A stretch of DNA of 64,000 nt from Brevundimonas sp. NIBR10 (GTDB taxonomy: Bacteria; Pseudomonadota; Alphaproteobacteria; Caulobacterales; Caulobacteraceae), in NCBI RefSeq assembly GCF_027912515.1, contig NZ_CP115464.1, positions 1,984,001-2,048,000 on the forward strand, written 5' to 3'. The translations under genes were made by a program, and so were the position numbers. The notes under the pieces are model-generated. The model was not told where the DNA came from and made no database searches. It saw only the letters and a program-made list of their open reading frames with translations. This document shows positions 1 to 10,243 of this stretch, one piece after another (within the stretch, counting starts at the first letter, position 1; each line of letters opens with the position of its first letter).

Positions 1-37
1 GGAATGGGCCGTCCCGCAATCGATACTCGTGGGGCGA

Positions 38-727
38 TCAGCCTTCCGACTTGTCGCCTTCGTCGGACTGTTCCGAGGCAGGAACTTCGTCCGCACCGGC
101 TTCGGCGGCGGCGATCGCGTTCTCTTCGGCGATCGTCTCTTCGTCATGAGCAGCCGAGATGGCGGCCGACGAGGTCTTGATCGAGGCGATGACGAAGTCG
201 CGGTCGGTGATGGTGGGGCTCACGCCTTCGGGCAGCTTGATGTCCGAGAAGCGGATGGTGTCACCCAGCTTGTGGCCGGCCAGGTCGACGATCAGGTCTT
301 CGGGGATGTGATCGGCGGCGACCGAAATCTCGACGGTGTGACGCACGATTTCCAGCGATCCGCCCTGACGGAAGGCGCCGCACTTGTCTTCGTTGATGAA
401 GTGAACGGGCACTTCGATCTTGATGGTCTGGTGCTCGTCGACGCGCATCAGGTCGAAGTGCAGGGGACGGTCCGACACGGGGTCGAACTGCACGTCCTTG
501 GCGATGACCGGCTGGGTCTCTTCGCCGTACTTGAGCGTGATCAGGTGGCCCAGCAGCTTGCCGGTGTACAGGTTCTTGCGGAAGTCCTTCTCGTTGACCG
601 AGATGGCGACGGGGGCCTTGCCGCCGCCGTACAGGATGCCAGGAACCGCGCCGGAGCGACGGGCTGCGCGCGCGCCGCCGGTGCCGGTGTTTTCGCGGAC
701 GTCCACGTTCAGAATGATCTCGGCCAT
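38..727 (-). CDS. rplY: 50S ribosomal protein L25/general stress protein Ctc
   Basis: L25 binds 5S rRNA in the large ribosomal subunit. This is the long Ctc/TL5-type form of about 229 residues: an N-terminal L25 domain (starting MAEIILNVDVREN, with the RRSGAVPGILYGG stretch near residue 25), a C-terminal beta domain with IPVHFINEDKCGAF-like sequence, and an acidic Ala/Glu-rich tail. The start at 727 is chosen because homologues begin at MAEI; an upstream ATG at 790 would add 21 residues with no family match. It usually sits next to pth, but only 37 bases of downstream sequence are visible here. The family assignment is secure. Confidence 0.95.
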   Translation of the reverse strand: MAEIILNVDVRENTGTGGARAARRSGAVPGILYGGGKAPVAISVNEKDFRKNLYTGKLLGHLITLKYGEETQPVIAKDVQFDPVSDRPLHFDLMRVDEHQTIKIEVPVHFINEDKCGAFRQGGSLEIVRHTVEISVAADHIPEDLIVDLAGHKLGDTIRFSDIKLPEGVSPTITDRDFVIASIKTSSAAISAAHDEETIAEENAIAAAEAGADEVPASEQSDEGDKSEG

Positions 728-861
728 CTGGCTCGCCTCAACAACAAAAACGCCTGCGCCAACTGATGGCTCGCGCGGCGGGGTCATCAACCCTCGAATT
801 CAAGAGCGCGGGTCATTACACGCAAGACGGCCCACACGCAACCGCCTGACGACGATCGGTG

Positions 862-1902
862 TCAGCTGGAGGGCGCAGACACGCTGATCACCGGCACGCG
901 GGTCGCGCCGAAGGTGCAGGTGCCCAGGTCGCGGACGATGTGGCGGCCGACGCAGAACATGTCCTCATAGCTGGGGCGCGAGGCGGCCAGGCACTGGAAC
1001 AGGTTCAGTTTGGACATCGACAGGCAGAACTCGCTGCCGCTCTCCTGCATCAGGGCCTGGGTGTTGGGCCGGGCCTCGTCACCGGCGGCACCCAGCGCAG
1101 CCAGGGCGGCCATGGCCAGGGCGTTGGCGATGACGGGCGTATAGGGCGGACGCGATGTGCCGCCCGGGACATTGAGGCCCGACCCGCTGTTGGCCGCCGC
1201 ATACAGGCGTGCCGTATCCTCGGCCGGGGGCATCATGCGCCGTCCCGAGATCTGCTTGATCGCTTCCAGGCGTTCTGCGCGGTTCGGCAACGGGGCGACG
1301 GCCCAGCTGCGGCGGGAGTCGCCCCGCGCCTGGATGGTATAGGCGTCCTGTTCGACGGCGTCGGCGATCGTGACCATGTCGGAGATGTCGCGGCCCAGGG
1401 TCGCGATGATCAGGCCCGCTCCGGCCTCTGCGCCCGGCAGGGTCGCGGCATAGGCGGGGTTGTAGACGATGTTCTCGATCACCTGGCGGCGCTGGACCGG
1501 GTCGACGCCGTACTGACGCACACCGGCGACGAACTCGGGCGATTGCAGCGCCACGATGGAGGCATAGGCGATCATGCCCTGCGACAGTTGGATGGGGTCG
1601 TAGGCGGCACCCTTGCGCATCGCGGCCTGGATCGATTCGGCGTCGGGAAAGCCGCCCCGGATCGTGCCGACGTCGCGCAGGAAGCTGACGTAGATGGCCG
1701 CCGATTCGGCGACACCCGAGTTCATCGAAATCGGCGGGGCCACGCGGACCGCGGCGGCGGCAGCAGCGGCGGCGGCCTGGGCCTCGGCCAAGCGTTGCGC
1801 TTCGAGCTCGGCCTGTGAAGGGCCGGTGGTGCAGCTGGCCAGGACGGCGGCGGCCGCGATGGCGGCCACGGCGAGGCTACGGCGCATGAAGGCCAGGGTC
1901 AT
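862..1902 (-). CDS. Predicted lipoprotein of unknown function
   Basis: About 346 residues. The N-terminus has a basic start, a hydrophobic Ala/Val stretch and a lipobox ending VLASC near residue 23, so it is probably exported and lipidated. An Ala/Glu-rich, possibly helical, linker follows, then a mostly helical domain. The last 60 residues contain four cysteines (in EFCLSM, LFQCLA, MFCVG and LGTCTFG). I recognise no enzyme motif. An ATG at 1983 would add 27 residues before the signal sequence; the start at 1902 keeps the signal at the N-terminus, and one at 1887 (MRRSLAV) is also possible. It stands alone between rplY and prs, both on the same strand. Function unknown. Confidence 0.75.
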   Translation of the reverse strand: MTLAFMRRSLAVAAIAAAAVLASCTTGPSQAELEAQRLAEAQAAAAAAAAAVRVAPPISMNSGVAESAAIYVSFLRDVGTIRGGFPDAESIQAAMRKGAAYDPIQLSQGMIAYASIVALQSPEFVAGVRQYGVDPVQRRQVIENIVYNPAYAATLPGAEAGAGLIIATLGRDISDMVTIADAVEQDAYTIQARGDSRRSWAVAPLPNRAERLEAIKQISGRRMMPPAEDTARLYAAANSGSGLNVPGGTSRPPYTPVIANALAMAALAALGAAGDEARPNTQALMQESGSEFCLSMSKLNLFQCLAASRPSYEDMFCVGRHIVRDLGTCTFGATRVPVISVSAPSS

Positions 1903-2000
1903 GGTCGAACTTCCCACGGAGACGCGATTGTACAAGGTCGGCGTCGACACTGCGTCGCCGTTTCGACCCTTATAAGGCCGCAAGCAGGGTTATCGCACTG

Positions 2001-2933
2001 TTAATCAAACAACTTGGAGACGGACTCCTCATTGGCGATTCGGCGGATGGCTTCGCCGATCAGGGGTGCCACGGGCACGGTGCGGATCTTGGGGCAGTTC
2101 AGCACTTCGTGAGGCCGGTCGATCGAATCGGTGATGACCAGTTCCTTCAGCGGCCCGTCCGTGACCCGCTGGACCGCCGGTCCCGACAGGACGCCGTGGC
2201 TGATATAGGCCGACACGCTGGTCGCCCCCGCTTCCATCAGCGCCTTGGCCGCGTTCACCAGGGTGCCGCCGGAATCGACGATGTCGTCGAACAGGATGCA
2301 TTCGCGGCCCGAGACGTCGCCGATGATGTTCATGACCTCGCTCTCGCCCGCCTTGGGGCGGCGCTTGTCGACGATGGCGAGGTCGACGTTCAGCCGCTCG
2401 GCCAGGGAGCGCGCGCGCACCACCCCGCCGACGTCAGGCGACACGATCATCAGATTGCCGCGCTGGTAATTTTCCTTGATGTCCTGGGCCAGCACCGGCG
2501 TGGCCACCAGGTTGTCGGTCGGAATGTCGAAGAAGCCCTGGATCTGGCCGGCATGCAGATCCATGGTCAGGACCCGGTCGGCACCGGCGCGCGTGATCAT
2601 ATTGGCCACCAGCTTGGCCGAGATCGGGGTGCGGCCGCCGGTCTTCCGGTCCTGACGCGCATAGCCGAAATAGGGCATGACCGCCGTGATCCGCCGCGCC
2701 GAGGCCCGCACCAGGGCGTCGATGCAGATCAACAGCTCCATCAGGTTGTCGTTGGCCGGATAGGAGGTCGACTGGATCACGAAGACGTCCTCGCCGCGGA
2801 CGTTTTCCTCGATGACGACGAAGACCTCGTTGTCGGCGAACCGCTTCACCTGGGCCTTGGTCAGCGGCATGTCGAGGTGGTCGGCGATGGCCTGGGACAA
2901 CAGCCGGTTTGAGTTGCCGGATAGCAGCTTCAT
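2001..2933 (-). CDS. prs: Ribose-phosphate pyrophosphokinase
   Basis: Transfers pyrophosphate from ATP to ribose 5-phosphate to make PRPP, the precursor of purines, pyrimidines, histidine, tryptophan and NAD. At 310 residues it is the standard bacterial class I length. Visible are the ATP-binding region [11 protein letters not shown] near residue 97, the [10 protein letters not shown] segment, and the PRPP-binding loop [10 protein letters not shown] near residue 215. Its start at 2933 faces bamD, which runs the other way, so the 190 bases between them hold both promoters. Confidence 0.97.
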   Translation of the reverse strand: MKLLSGNSNRLLSQAIADHLDMPLTKAQVKRFADNEVFVVIEENVRGEDVFVIQSTSYPANDNLMELLICIDALVRASARRITAVMPYFGYARQDRKTGGRTPISAKLVANMITRAGADRVLTMDLHAGQIQGFFDIPTDNLVATPVLAQDIKENYQRGNLMIVSPDVGGVVRARSLAERLNVDLAIVDKRRPKAGESEVMNIIGDVSGRECILFDDIVDSGGTLVNAAKALMEAGATSVSAYISHGVLSGPAVQRVTDGPLKELVITDSIDRPHEVLNCPKIRTVPVAPLIGEAIRRIANEESVSKLFD

Positions 2934-3120
2934 CGACCGGTCATCCTTTCGCCGTCATCGGACCGCCAATGACGACTGTTCAGTTCTCGCGCTCTTTACC
3001 AGCGCAACGGCCGGGGGCAAGCCACAGCTTCGAGGATTCGCCGATCGGCGTGCCCTTCGATCGCATTGGCTTGGACCCGACCGCTGGTGTAGAGGTCGCG
3101 GATTCTTCGGGGCGGCGACC

Positions 3121-4023
3121 ATGCGCGGCGTCCCTGTCGCCATGAGGTCCGCCTTGCCTGCTGCTCCGGTGTCCGTCCTGTCCTCGCGCACGACCCTGCG
3201 TCGGATCGCCGTCGCCACGGCGGTCATCGTCGCCGCGGCATCCATCGCCGCCTGTGGCGCGCGCCCGCGTCCGCGCCTGGCCTATGAAGAACGGCCGGTC
3301 GAACTGCTCTACAACACCGGCTATGACCGGCTTCAGAGCCGCCGCTGGGCCGACGCCGTCGACTACTTCCAGGAAGTCGAGCGTCAGCATCCCTATTCGG
3401 AATGGTCGCGTCGCGCGATCCTGATGCAGATTTACGCCTACTACCAGAACGGCAATTACGTAGAATCGGTCGCCGCCGCCGACCGGTTCATCCAGCTGTT
3501 CCCGGGCAGCCCGTCGGCTGCCTACGCCTACTACATGCGGGCGACCTGCAACTTTGAGCGCATCGTGGACGTGGGCCGGGACCAGGCGTTCGCAGTCGCG
3601 GCGCTCGAAGGGCTGCGGGATGTGGCGCGGCGGTATCCGGGCTCGGCCTATGCCACGGACGCCTCGGTCAAGATCGACATGGTCAACGACCAGCTGGCCG
3701 GCAAGGAAATGAACATCGGCCGCTACTATCAGCGCGCCAACCAGCCGCTGGCCGCCATCGGCCGCTACAAGTCGGTGATCGACAGCGACGCCTTCCAGCG
3801 CACCTCGCATACGCCGGAGGCCCTGTACCGGCTGGTCGAGGTCTATCTGGGCCTGGGGCTCAAGGATGAGGCGACCCGCAACGCCGCTGTTCTGGGCTTC
3901 AACTATCCGGGCAGCCCCTGGTATGCCGAAGCCTATGCCCTGTTGAGCGAGAACGGCCAGCAGCCCGAGGCCGCCCCGACCGGACAGCGCGAAAGCTGGC
4001 TGCGCCGGATCATCCCGGGCTGA
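3121..4023 (+). CDS. bamD: Outer membrane assembly lipoprotein BamD
   Basis: BamD is an essential lipoprotein of the BAM complex that inserts beta-barrel proteins into the outer membrane. The protein has a long basic N-region, a hydrophobic stretch and a lipobox (SIAAC), followed by TPR-like helices typical of the family (LYNTGYDRLQSRRWADAVDYF, AYYMRATCNFERI, TPEALYRLVEVYLGLGL). The ATG at 3121 gives 300 residues; the ATG at 3142 in the same frame is equally possible and leaves the signal peptide intact. The order bamD then recN is characteristic of the alphaproteobacterial cell-division/envelope region. Confidence 0.93.
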   Translation: MRGVPVAMRSALPAAPVSVLSSRTTLRRIAVATAVIVAAASIAACGARPRPRLAYEERPVELLYNTGYDRLQSRRWADAVDYFQEVERQHPYSEWSRRAILMQIYAYYQNGNYVESVAAADRFIQLFPGSPSAAYAYYMRATCNFERIVDVGRDQAFAVAALEGLRDVARRYPGSAYATDASVKIDMVNDQLAGKEMNIGRYYQRANQPLAAIGRYKSVIDSDAFQRTSHTPEALYRLVEVYLGLGLKDEATRNAAVLGFNYPGSPWYAEAYALLSENGQQPEAAPTGQRESWLRRIIPG

Positions 4024-4100
4024 GGTCCGAGCCGCTCCGCCGTTCCCGATTGGTTCAGGGTCGCCTATAGACTGACCTTGATGTCGAATCGCACCCGCCC

Positions 4101-5843
4101 ATGCTGACCGCCCTTTCCATCCGCGACGTGGTGCTGGTCGACGCGCTCGACCTTGAGGTCGAGGACGGCCTGACCGTGCTGACCGGCGAGACCGGGGCGG
4201 GCAAGTCGATCATCCTCGACGCCCTCGGCCTGGCGCTGGGCGGGCGAGGAGAGGCGGGGCTGGTGCGGTCGGGCGCGAAACAGGCGAGCGCCACGGCCGT
4301 CTTCACCGCGCCCGACGACGATGACCTGATCGCCCTGATCGCCGAGCGCGGGTTCGACGTGTCGCCGGGCGAAGACCTGATCCTGAGGCGCGTCCTGTCG
4401 GCCGACGGCCGCAGCCGGGCCTATGTCAATGACCAGACCGCCGGGGTCGCGGCCCTGCGCGAGATCGGGGCCCGGCTGGTCGAGGTCCATGGTCAGCACG
4501 AGACCGTCGGCCTGCTGGACTGGAAGACCCATCGCGGGCTGCTGGACGCCTATGGCGGCACCGCGCCTCAACTGTCGGCCGTGGCGCAGGCCGCCGAATG
4601 GTTGAAGGCCGCCGAGACCCGTCTGGCCGCCCTGCGCGCCGCCGCCGCCGACGCCGCGGCACGATCGGAGGAAATCGCGCTCAACCTGGCCGATCTCGAT
4701 GCCCTTGACCCGCGCGAGGACGAGGAGACCGAACTGGCCGGAGAGCGCGCCATCCTGGGGGCGGCGGAAAAGGCCATGGCCGATCTGGCCGACGCCCGGA
4801 CCCAGCTCGGCGGCGACAAACTGATCCAGAAGCTCTCGGCGGCCCTGCGCGCCGTCGAACACGCCCGACAGCGCGCGGCCCAGGCCCTGGGGCCTTCAGA
4901 CGCAGAGCCGGGAACCGACGCCGCCGCTCCGACCGGCGCAGAACACGTCGTGCTCGCCCGCCTGTCCACCGCCGCCGAGGCGATCGATCGCACCATCGTC
5001 GAGGCGCTGGAGGCCATCGCCGAGGTGGATGCCGCCGCCAACGCCTTCGATTTCGAGCCCGGTCGGCTGGACAAGGCCGAGGAGCGGCTGTTCGCCCTGC
5101 GCGCCGCCGCCCGCAAGCTGAACACCACCGTCCATGCCTTGCCGGCCCTGCGCGTCTCTCTACGCGAGCAGCTTCGCCTGATCGAGGACGGGGCCGAGGC
5201 CCTGACCGCCGCACAGCGCGAGACGACGGCCGCGCGCGAAGCCTACGATCTGGCCGCCACCTTCCTGACCTCCGCGCGCGAGGCGGCGGGCGACCGGCTG
5301 ACCCGCGCGGTCATGGCCGAACTGACCCCTCTGAAGCTGGACCGCGCCCGCTTCCGCGTCGCCTTCGAGCCGGTCGGCGAGGACCGGCGTGGCCCGCTCG
5401 GTGTCGAGACCGTCCGCTTCCAGATCGCCACGAATGCGGGCGACGGCTTCGGCCCCCTGGACGCCATCGCGTCGGGCGGCGAACTGGCTCGCTTCGCCCT
5501 GGCCATGAAGGCGGCGCTGGCGGGGCGCGAGGACCAGCGTCAGCCGGTCATGATCTTCGACGAGGTCGATCAGGGCGTCGGCGGCGCCGTCGCGGAAGCC
5601 GTCGGCCAGCGCCTGAAACGCCTGTCGTCGGGCGCCCAGGTCCTGGTCGTGACCCACAGCCCTCAGGTGGCGGCGCGCGGTCACACCCACTGGAAGGTCA
5701 TGAAGTCGGACGCCGATGGAATGACGACGACGACGGTGGTCCCGCTGGATGACGATCGTCGCCGTGAAGAGATTGCGCGGATGCTGTCCGGTGCCGTCAT
5801 CACCGACGAGGCCCGTGCGGCGGCGGCTGTGCTGATCGGCTAG
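4101..5843 (+). CDS. recN: DNA repair protein RecN
   Basis: SMC-like ATPase that acts early in double-strand break repair. The 580 residues show the full architecture: Walker A GETGAGKS at residues 29-36, a long central Ala/Glu-rich coiled-coil section broken by a globular insert, the ABC signature region SGGELARFALAMK, Walker B with VMIFDEVDQGVGG near residue 484, and a C-terminal switch region VTHSPQVAARG. It follows bamD by 77 bases on the same strand and may be cotranscribed. No LexA box was positively identified upstream. Confidence 0.97.
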   Translation: MLTALSIRDVVLVDALDLEVEDGLTVLTGETGAGKSIILDALGLALGGRGEAGLVRSGAKQASATAVFTAPDDDDLIALIAERGFDVSPGEDLILRRVLSADGRSRAYVNDQTAGVAALREIGARLVEVHGQHETVGLLDWKTHRGLLDAYGGTAPQLSAVAQAAEWLKAAETRLAALRAAAADAAARSEEIALNLADLDALDPREDEETELAGERAILGAAEKAMADLADARTQLGGDKLIQKLSAALRAVEHARQRAAQALGPSDAEPGTDAAAPTGAEHVVLARLSTAAEAIDRTIVEALEAIAEVDAAANAFDFEPGRLDKAEERLFALRAAARKLNTTVHALPALRVSLREQLRLIEDGAEALTAAQRETTAAREAYDLAATFLTSAREAAGDRLTRAVMAELTPLKLDRARFRVAFEPVGEDRRGPLGVETVRFQIATNAGDGFGPLDAIASGGELARFALAMKAALAGREDQRQPVMIFDEVDQGVGGAVAEAVGQRLKRLSSGAQVLVVTHSPQVAARGHTHWKVMKSDADGMTTTTVVPLDDDRRREEIARMLSGAVITDEARAAAAVLIG

Positions 5844-5924
5844 GGAAAGTTCCAGTCGGGGTTGTGCCGATGGAGTCGAATGCTACCGTCGTTTGGTCAG
5901 AACGTTGCGAGTCGGGAATTGCAG

Positions 5925-6317
5925 ATGGCGGTCTTGAGATGGGCGGCGACACTGGTAGTGGGCGCGGGCTTGCTGACGCTGACGGCGGCCACAAGCAAGG
6001 CACCAGATCCAGTTCGGCCATTGGCGTCTGCGCCTACCGACATGATCTTGCTCCCGGTCGCTACGCTCACTCAGGATGTTGGCGAGAGCATCAGGGTCTG
6101 TATGTATCACGGGGCAAGCCCTCGCGATTATCCGGTCGTTCACGCGACCTGTCGCGGCGGTGGCGACAAATGTACGGCGTTCGTGGCTGTAACGAAGGAA
6201 GAAGCCGATTTTCTGCTTCTAACCTACGATCTGTCAAATCCGCCTGTCGAAGCCAACGGAGCCGTCTGCGACCGGCCATTGTTTCTTTCCAGCGGTGTTC
6301 TCGGGCAGAGCCGTTGA
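5925..6317 (+). CDS. Small predicted secreted protein, unknown
   Basis: About 130 residues. The start at 5925 puts a signal peptide (MAVLRWAATLVVGAGLL, then Ala/Thr) directly at the N-terminus; an ATG at 5880 in the same frame would add 15 residues in front of it. The mature part has four cysteines (RVCMYHG, ATCRGGGDKC and AVCDRP), suggesting disulphides in the periplasm. No family recognised. It lies between recN and an opposite-strand membrane protein. The plausible signal peptide and cysteine pattern favour a real gene, but codon use is less GC3-rich than the neighbours. Confidence 0.55.
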   Translation: MAVLRWAATLVVGAGLLTLTAATSKAPDPVRPLASAPTDMILLPVATLTQDVGESIRVCMYHGASPRDYPVVHATCRGGGDKCTAFVAVTKEEADFLLLTYDLSNPPVEANGAVCDRPLFLSSGVLGQSR

Positions 6318-6341
6318 CATCCATTCGACTGAGGAAATCGT

Positions 6342-7070
6342 CTACCGAACGCTGACCCATCCCCCCGCCGACGCATTCCGCGCCGCGTCGTTCGCAGGGC
6401 GCGCGATCAGGCCCGACTGGGTGATCCAGACCTCGTAGCGGGCACCGTCAGCCATCGGCATGTAGGTGGCGCCGCCGTACAGGGTATCGACCGCGTCGAC
6501 GTATTTGCGATAGCGCCGGGCTGCGTCCCAGACGCTGACGTTCCAGGGGATGACGACGTCCAGGATCCGCCCGTTCTGGGGATCGCCGCCCGACAGGGCG
6601 TGGACGCTGCGGGCGCCGGTGCGTTCCTGTTCGATGTTCTGATAGCGGCCCGACAGCCGATCCAGTCGGTATTGGGTGTCCAGACCCAGGACGTTGGCCC
6701 ATGGCTTCCACTTCAACACCTGGGCCTCGATCCGCCAGTCGTCGCCGTTGACCGGATACATCGCCGATCGTGCCGGGCCGCCCTCGGTCAGCGGCGGTTG
6801 GATCACAGTCACCTCGAAATACTGCGGGGCCAGCTGTCTCAGCTGGATCGTCGCCACCGGTCGTTCGTGGGTCAGCCGGGCATAGGTCTGGATGTTCTGG
6901 GCCAGCAGCACCGCCGCCCCGGCTGCCGCGAGCACCGCCCCACCGCCGATCATTTTCAGCGGCCCTGTGACCCAATGTCCCCGGAAAAGCGAGATCAGGC
7001 CGTTCAGCACGAACAGCGCCGCGATGAAAGCGATCAGGGCCGGGGCGATCCACCAGTATGAAATCAACAT
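6342..7070 (-). CDS. Membrane-anchored protein of unknown function
   Basis: 242 residues with two hydrophobic segments at the N-terminus (about residues 8-28 and 40-60), followed by a soluble domain of about 180 residues that is probably periplasmic. The domain contains MYPVNGDDWRIEAQVLKWK and LDTQYRLDRLSGRYQNIEQE, a pattern I associate with a conserved alphaproteobacterial family often auto-labelled cation/multidrug efflux pump, although it has no transporter features. The start ATG at 7070 faces the sensor kinase at 7177. Function not assignable. Confidence 0.8.
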   Translation of the reverse strand: MLISYWWIAPALIAFIAALFVLNGLISLFRGHWVTGPLKMIGGGAVLAAAGAAVLLAQNIQTYARLTHERPVATIQLRQLAPQYFEVTVIQPPLTEGGPARSAMYPVNGDDWRIEAQVLKWKPWANVLGLDTQYRLDRLSGRYQNIEQERTGARSVHALSGGDPQNGRILDVVIPWNVSVWDAARRYRKYVDAVDTLYGGATYMPMADGARYEVWITQSGLIARPANDAARNASAGGWVSVR

Positions 7071-7176
7071 CGCGGGCCTCCCTTCGCTTACGGCTTAGCT
7101 TGCACAATCAAACGCTTGGCTGACGTTTCGGCGGCACGACGCTGGACAGGACGCACAGCCCAGCTAACCTTGCGTC

Positions 7177-8760
7177 ATGACCTCAGACACCGCCAGCGAC
7201 TTCTCCTCCGAGGGGCCGTCCTCGCCTGCGAAGACGACGACACCGGCAGGGGTGTCGAGCCTGATCCGTTTCCTGCGCGTGCCGTCGCTGGCTCGCTCGG
7301 TGGTGGCGCTTCTGGCCGGCGCGCTTCTGCTGCTGCTCGTCGTGAACGGCAGCACCTTCCTGATGATCCAGCGGACCGCCGGCCTGAACGCGGAGGTCGA
7401 TACGACCTGGCAGGTCCGCCGGTCGGCCCGAAACCTGATTCTCAACATCCAGGGGGCGGAGACCGCCCAGCGCGGCTTTCTGCTGACCGGCCAGCCCGGC
7501 TTTGCCGCCGCCTACGAAAGGGCCCGGGTCCGCAATCCCGCGCTGCTCGATGCCTTCCGCGAACAGATGGGCACCGATCCGGTGGGGGTCGCCTCGGCCG
7601 AGTCGCTTACGCGCCTCAGCGCCGACAAGTTCGACGAGATGTCCGCCACCCTGGCCATGGCCCGCCAGGGGCAGATCGGTCAGGCGGTCAGCCGGGTGCG
7701 CACCGGCGACGGCAAGCGCATGATGGACGACCTGGACGCCGAGATGGTGCGGGTCGACGCCTGGGTCAACGCGACGCTTGAGGATCGACGCGAACGTTCG
7801 CGACAGGCGGCCCTGACCACCATCATCGTCAATGCCATCGCCGGCTTTCTGATCCTGACCCTGGGCGGCATCATCTTTCTGCTGGTGCGGCGTTATCTCC
7901 AGGACATGGCCTCCGCCCGTGCGGCGGTCGATGCGGTGAACGCGGGGCTGGAAGCCAAGGTTCGCGAACGCACCGGGGCCCTGATCCGGGCCAACGAAGA
8001 GGTCCAGCGGTTCGCCTATATCGTCAGCCACGACCTGCGTTCGCCCCTGGTCAACGTCATGGGCTACACGGCCGAGCTTGAGCAGGCCGGCAAGACCATC
8101 GACGCCCAGATGACCAAGGTCGAGACCCTGGCCCCCGACCTTGTCGAACGCGACGCCCTGACGGCCGTGCGCGACGACATCCCCGAGGCGGTGGGCTTCA
8201 TCCGCGCCTCGACCGAGAAGATGGACCGGCTCATCAACGCCATCCTGAAGCTGTCGCGCGAGGGCCGGCGCAACCTGGTCCCGGAGACGATCGACATGGC
8301 GGCCATGGCCCAGAAGGCCGCCGACGCCGTCCGTCACCAGACCGAGGCCGCCGACGCGGAAGTGATCGTCGAGCCCATGCCGACCCTCGAGAGCGACCGG
8401 CTGTCGGTCGAACAGATCGTCGGCAATCTGATCGACAACGCCGTCAAATACCTGGACCCGAAACGCCCCGGCCGGATCGTGGTCTCGGGACAGGACCGCC
8501 CCGGAGGCTGGGTCGAGTACACGGTGGCCGATAACGGGCGCGGCATCTCGGACAGGGATCACGAACGCATCTTCGAACTGTTCCGCCGCGCGGGCCGCCA
8601 GGACCGGCCGGGCGAGGGTCTGGGTCTGGCCTTCGTGCGAAACAGCGTTCGGCGACTGGGCGGCTCGATCGACGTCGAGTCCGTTCTGGGCGAGGGCTCG
8701 ACTTTCCGCCTGAAATTCCCCAAACGCCTGATCCTAGTGGATTCCGGAGACGCCCTGTGA
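7177..8760 (+). CDS. CHASE3-domain sensor histidine kinase
   Basis: 527 residues. A TM helix near residues 42-62 is followed by a periplasmic CHASE3 domain (VRRSARNLILNIQGAETAQRG, LTGQPGF), a second TM near 210-230, a short coiled coil, then a HisKA domain with phospho-acceptor His285 in VSHDLRSPLVN, and a HATPase domain with N box LIDNAVKY, G1 DNGRGIS and G2 GEGLGLA. It senses an unknown extracytoplasmic signal. The stop overlaps the GTG start of the next gene by 4 bases, so it is translationally coupled to the response regulator, its likely partner. The kinase core resembles the phytochrome-like kinases paired with Rcp1-type regulators. Confidence 0.93.
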   Translation: MTSDTASDFSSEGPSSPAKTTTPAGVSSLIRFLRVPSLARSVVALLAGALLLLLVVNGSTFLMIQRTAGLNAEVDTTWQVRRSARNLILNIQGAETAQRGFLLTGQPGFAAAYERARVRNPALLDAFREQMGTDPVGVASAESLTRLSADKFDEMSATLAMARQGQIGQAVSRVRTGDGKRMMDDLDAEMVRVDAWVNATLEDRRERSRQAALTTIIVNAIAGFLILTLGGIIFLLVRRYLQDMASARAAVDAVNAGLEAKVRERTGALIRANEEVQRFAYIVSHDLRSPLVNVMGYTAELEQAGKTIDAQMTKVETLAPDLVERDALTAVRDDIPEAVGFIRASTEKMDRLINAILKLSREGRRNLVPETIDMAAMAQKAADAVRHQTEAADAEVIVEPMPTLESDRLSVEQIVGNLIDNAVKYLDPKRPGRIVVSGQDRPGGWVEYTVADNGRGISDRDHERIFELFRRAGRQDRPGEGLGLAFVRNSVRRLGGSIDVESVLGEGSTFRLKFPKRLILVDSGDAL

Positions 8761-9182
8761 CTGCCCCCGTCAAGATCGTGATGGTCGAGGACGACCATGG
8801 CCATGCCAAGCTGATCGAAAAGAACATCCGGCGCGCCAACATCAACAACGAAATCATGCATTTCGACCACGGCCAGGCCGCGCTCGACTATCTGTTTTCG
8901 GAAGAGGTCCGGCTGAACGGCCCGATGCTGATCCTGCTGGATCTGAACCTGCCCGACATGCAGGGCACCGACATCCTGGCCGAGGTCAAGAAGGACGAAC
9001 GCCTGCGTCGCGCGCCTGTCGTCGTCCTGACGACCACCGACGACAAGACCGAGATCCAGCGCTGCTACGACCTGGGCTGCAACGTCTACATCACCAAGCC
9101 GGTCGATTATGAGAGCTTCGCGGGGGCGATCCGACAGTTGGGCCTGTTCCTGTCTGTCATGCAGGCGCCCGAGATCGAATGA
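8757..9182 (+). CDS. Single-domain response regulator (Rcp1-like)
   Basis: 141 residues containing only a receiver domain: acidic pocket VEDDHGH near residue 11, phospho-acceptor Asp62 in LLDLNLPD, Thr in LTTTDD and Lys in ITKPVD. There is no output domain. The insert LDYLFSEE after the second helix is typical of Rcp1-type regulators. It starts at a GTG overlapping the kinase stop, and its own stop overlaps the next start (ATGA), so all three genes form one translationally coupled unit. Confidence 0.93.
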   Translation: MTAPVKIVMVEDDHGHAKLIEKNIRRANINNEIMHFDHGQAALDYLFSEEVRLNGPMLILLDLNLPDMQGTDILAEVKKDERLRRAPVVVLTTTDDKTEIQRCYDLGCNVYITKPVDYESFAGAIRQLGLFLSVMQAPEIE

Positions 9183-10219
9183 CGGATACCAAACCGGCTG
9201 TCAGGCTGCTCTACATCGATGACGACGCCGGCCTGTCCCGTCTGGTCCAGAAGGAACTCGGCCGTCACGGCTATGAGGTGACCTGTGCCCCCGACGGCGA
9301 CGCGGGCCTGGAAAAACTGGAGCAGGGCGATTTCGACGTCTGCGCTCTGGATCACTACATGCCGGGCCGCGACGGCCTGGATGTGCTGCCTGACATCATG
9401 GCCATGCCCGAGCCGCCGCCCGTCGTCTATGTGACGGGAGCCCAGGAAGGCCGGATCGCGGTTGCCGCCCTCCGCGCCGGTGCCGCCGACTATGTCATCA
9501 AGGATGTGTCCGAGGACTTCACCTCCCTGTTGCGGTCCGCGCTCGAGGACGCCCTGTTGCGCCGCCGCCTGCAGCGCGAGAACGACGAGGCCCAGGAAGA
9601 GGTCCGGCTGGCGCGCGACCGCGCCGAGGCCATGCTGCGCGAGGTCAATCACCGGGTCGGCAACTCGCTGCAACTGGTCTCGACCTTCATGTCATTGCAA
9701 CTGCGCCACCTCGCCGACGAGGGGGCCCGCAGTGCGGTCAAGGAGGCCCAGGCGCGGATCGAGGCCGTGGCCCACGTCCATCGCCGTCTCTACACCTCGG
9801 GTGACATGTCGACCGTGGCCATGGACGAATATCTGGCCGGACTGATCGACGAACTCTCCAAGTCCCTCGGCCCCGACGAGGGCTCGCCGACCCTGTCGCT
9901 GGAGGCCGAGCCCATGCGGGTCTCGACCGACCAGGCGGTGTCGCTCGGGGTCGTGGTCACCGAACTGGTCACCAACGCCGTGAAATACGCCTATGGCCCG
10001 GGTCAGGGCGGCGAAATCCGCGTCATCCTGAAGTCGGGCGGCGAGGGCAGGGCCTTGCTGACCGTCGAGGACGACGGCCCCGGCATGGGTGACGGCAAGC
10101 CCAAGGGTACTGGTCTGGGCGGCAAGATCATTGGTGCCATGGCGTCGGGCCTGCGTTCGGCGGTCGAGATCGATCCGGAGCACCGGGGCGTCCGCGCGCG
10201 CCTGGCCTTCGATCTGTAG
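9179..10219 (+). CDS. Response regulator fused to HisKA_2-type histidine kinase
   Basis: 346 residues: an N-terminal receiver domain (IDDDAG, phospho-acceptor Asp58 in [11 protein letters not shown]), a coiled-coil linker near 125-155, then a HisKA_2 dimerisation domain with His158 in [14 protein letters not shown], and a HATPase with [13 protein letters not shown] and EDDGPGM. It is soluble, with no TM segment. Kinases of this HisKA_2/HWE group commonly phosphorylate PhyR and set EcfG activity in alphaproteobacteria. Its place after the Rcp1-like regulator and 100 bases before an EcfG-promoted csbD gene fits such a role, which is inference. Confidence 0.92.
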   Translation: MTDTKPAVRLLYIDDDAGLSRLVQKELGRHGYEVTCAPDGDAGLEKLEQGDFDVCALDHYMPGRDGLDVLPDIMAMPEPPPVVYVTGAQEGRIAVAALRAGAADYVIKDVSEDFTSLLRSALEDALLRRRLQRENDEAQEEVRLARDRAEAMLREVNHRVGNSLQLVSTFMSLQLRHLADEGARSAVKEAQARIEAVAHVHRRLYTSGDMSTVAMDEYLAGLIDELSKSLGPDEGSPTLSLEAEPMRVSTDQAVSLGVVVTELVTNAVKYAYGPGQGGEIRVILKSGGEGRALLTVEDDGPGMGDGKPKGTGLGGKIIGAMASGLRSAVEIDPEHRGVRARLAFDL

Positions 10220-10243
10220 CGACGGGCCCCAAGCTCTGCCGGA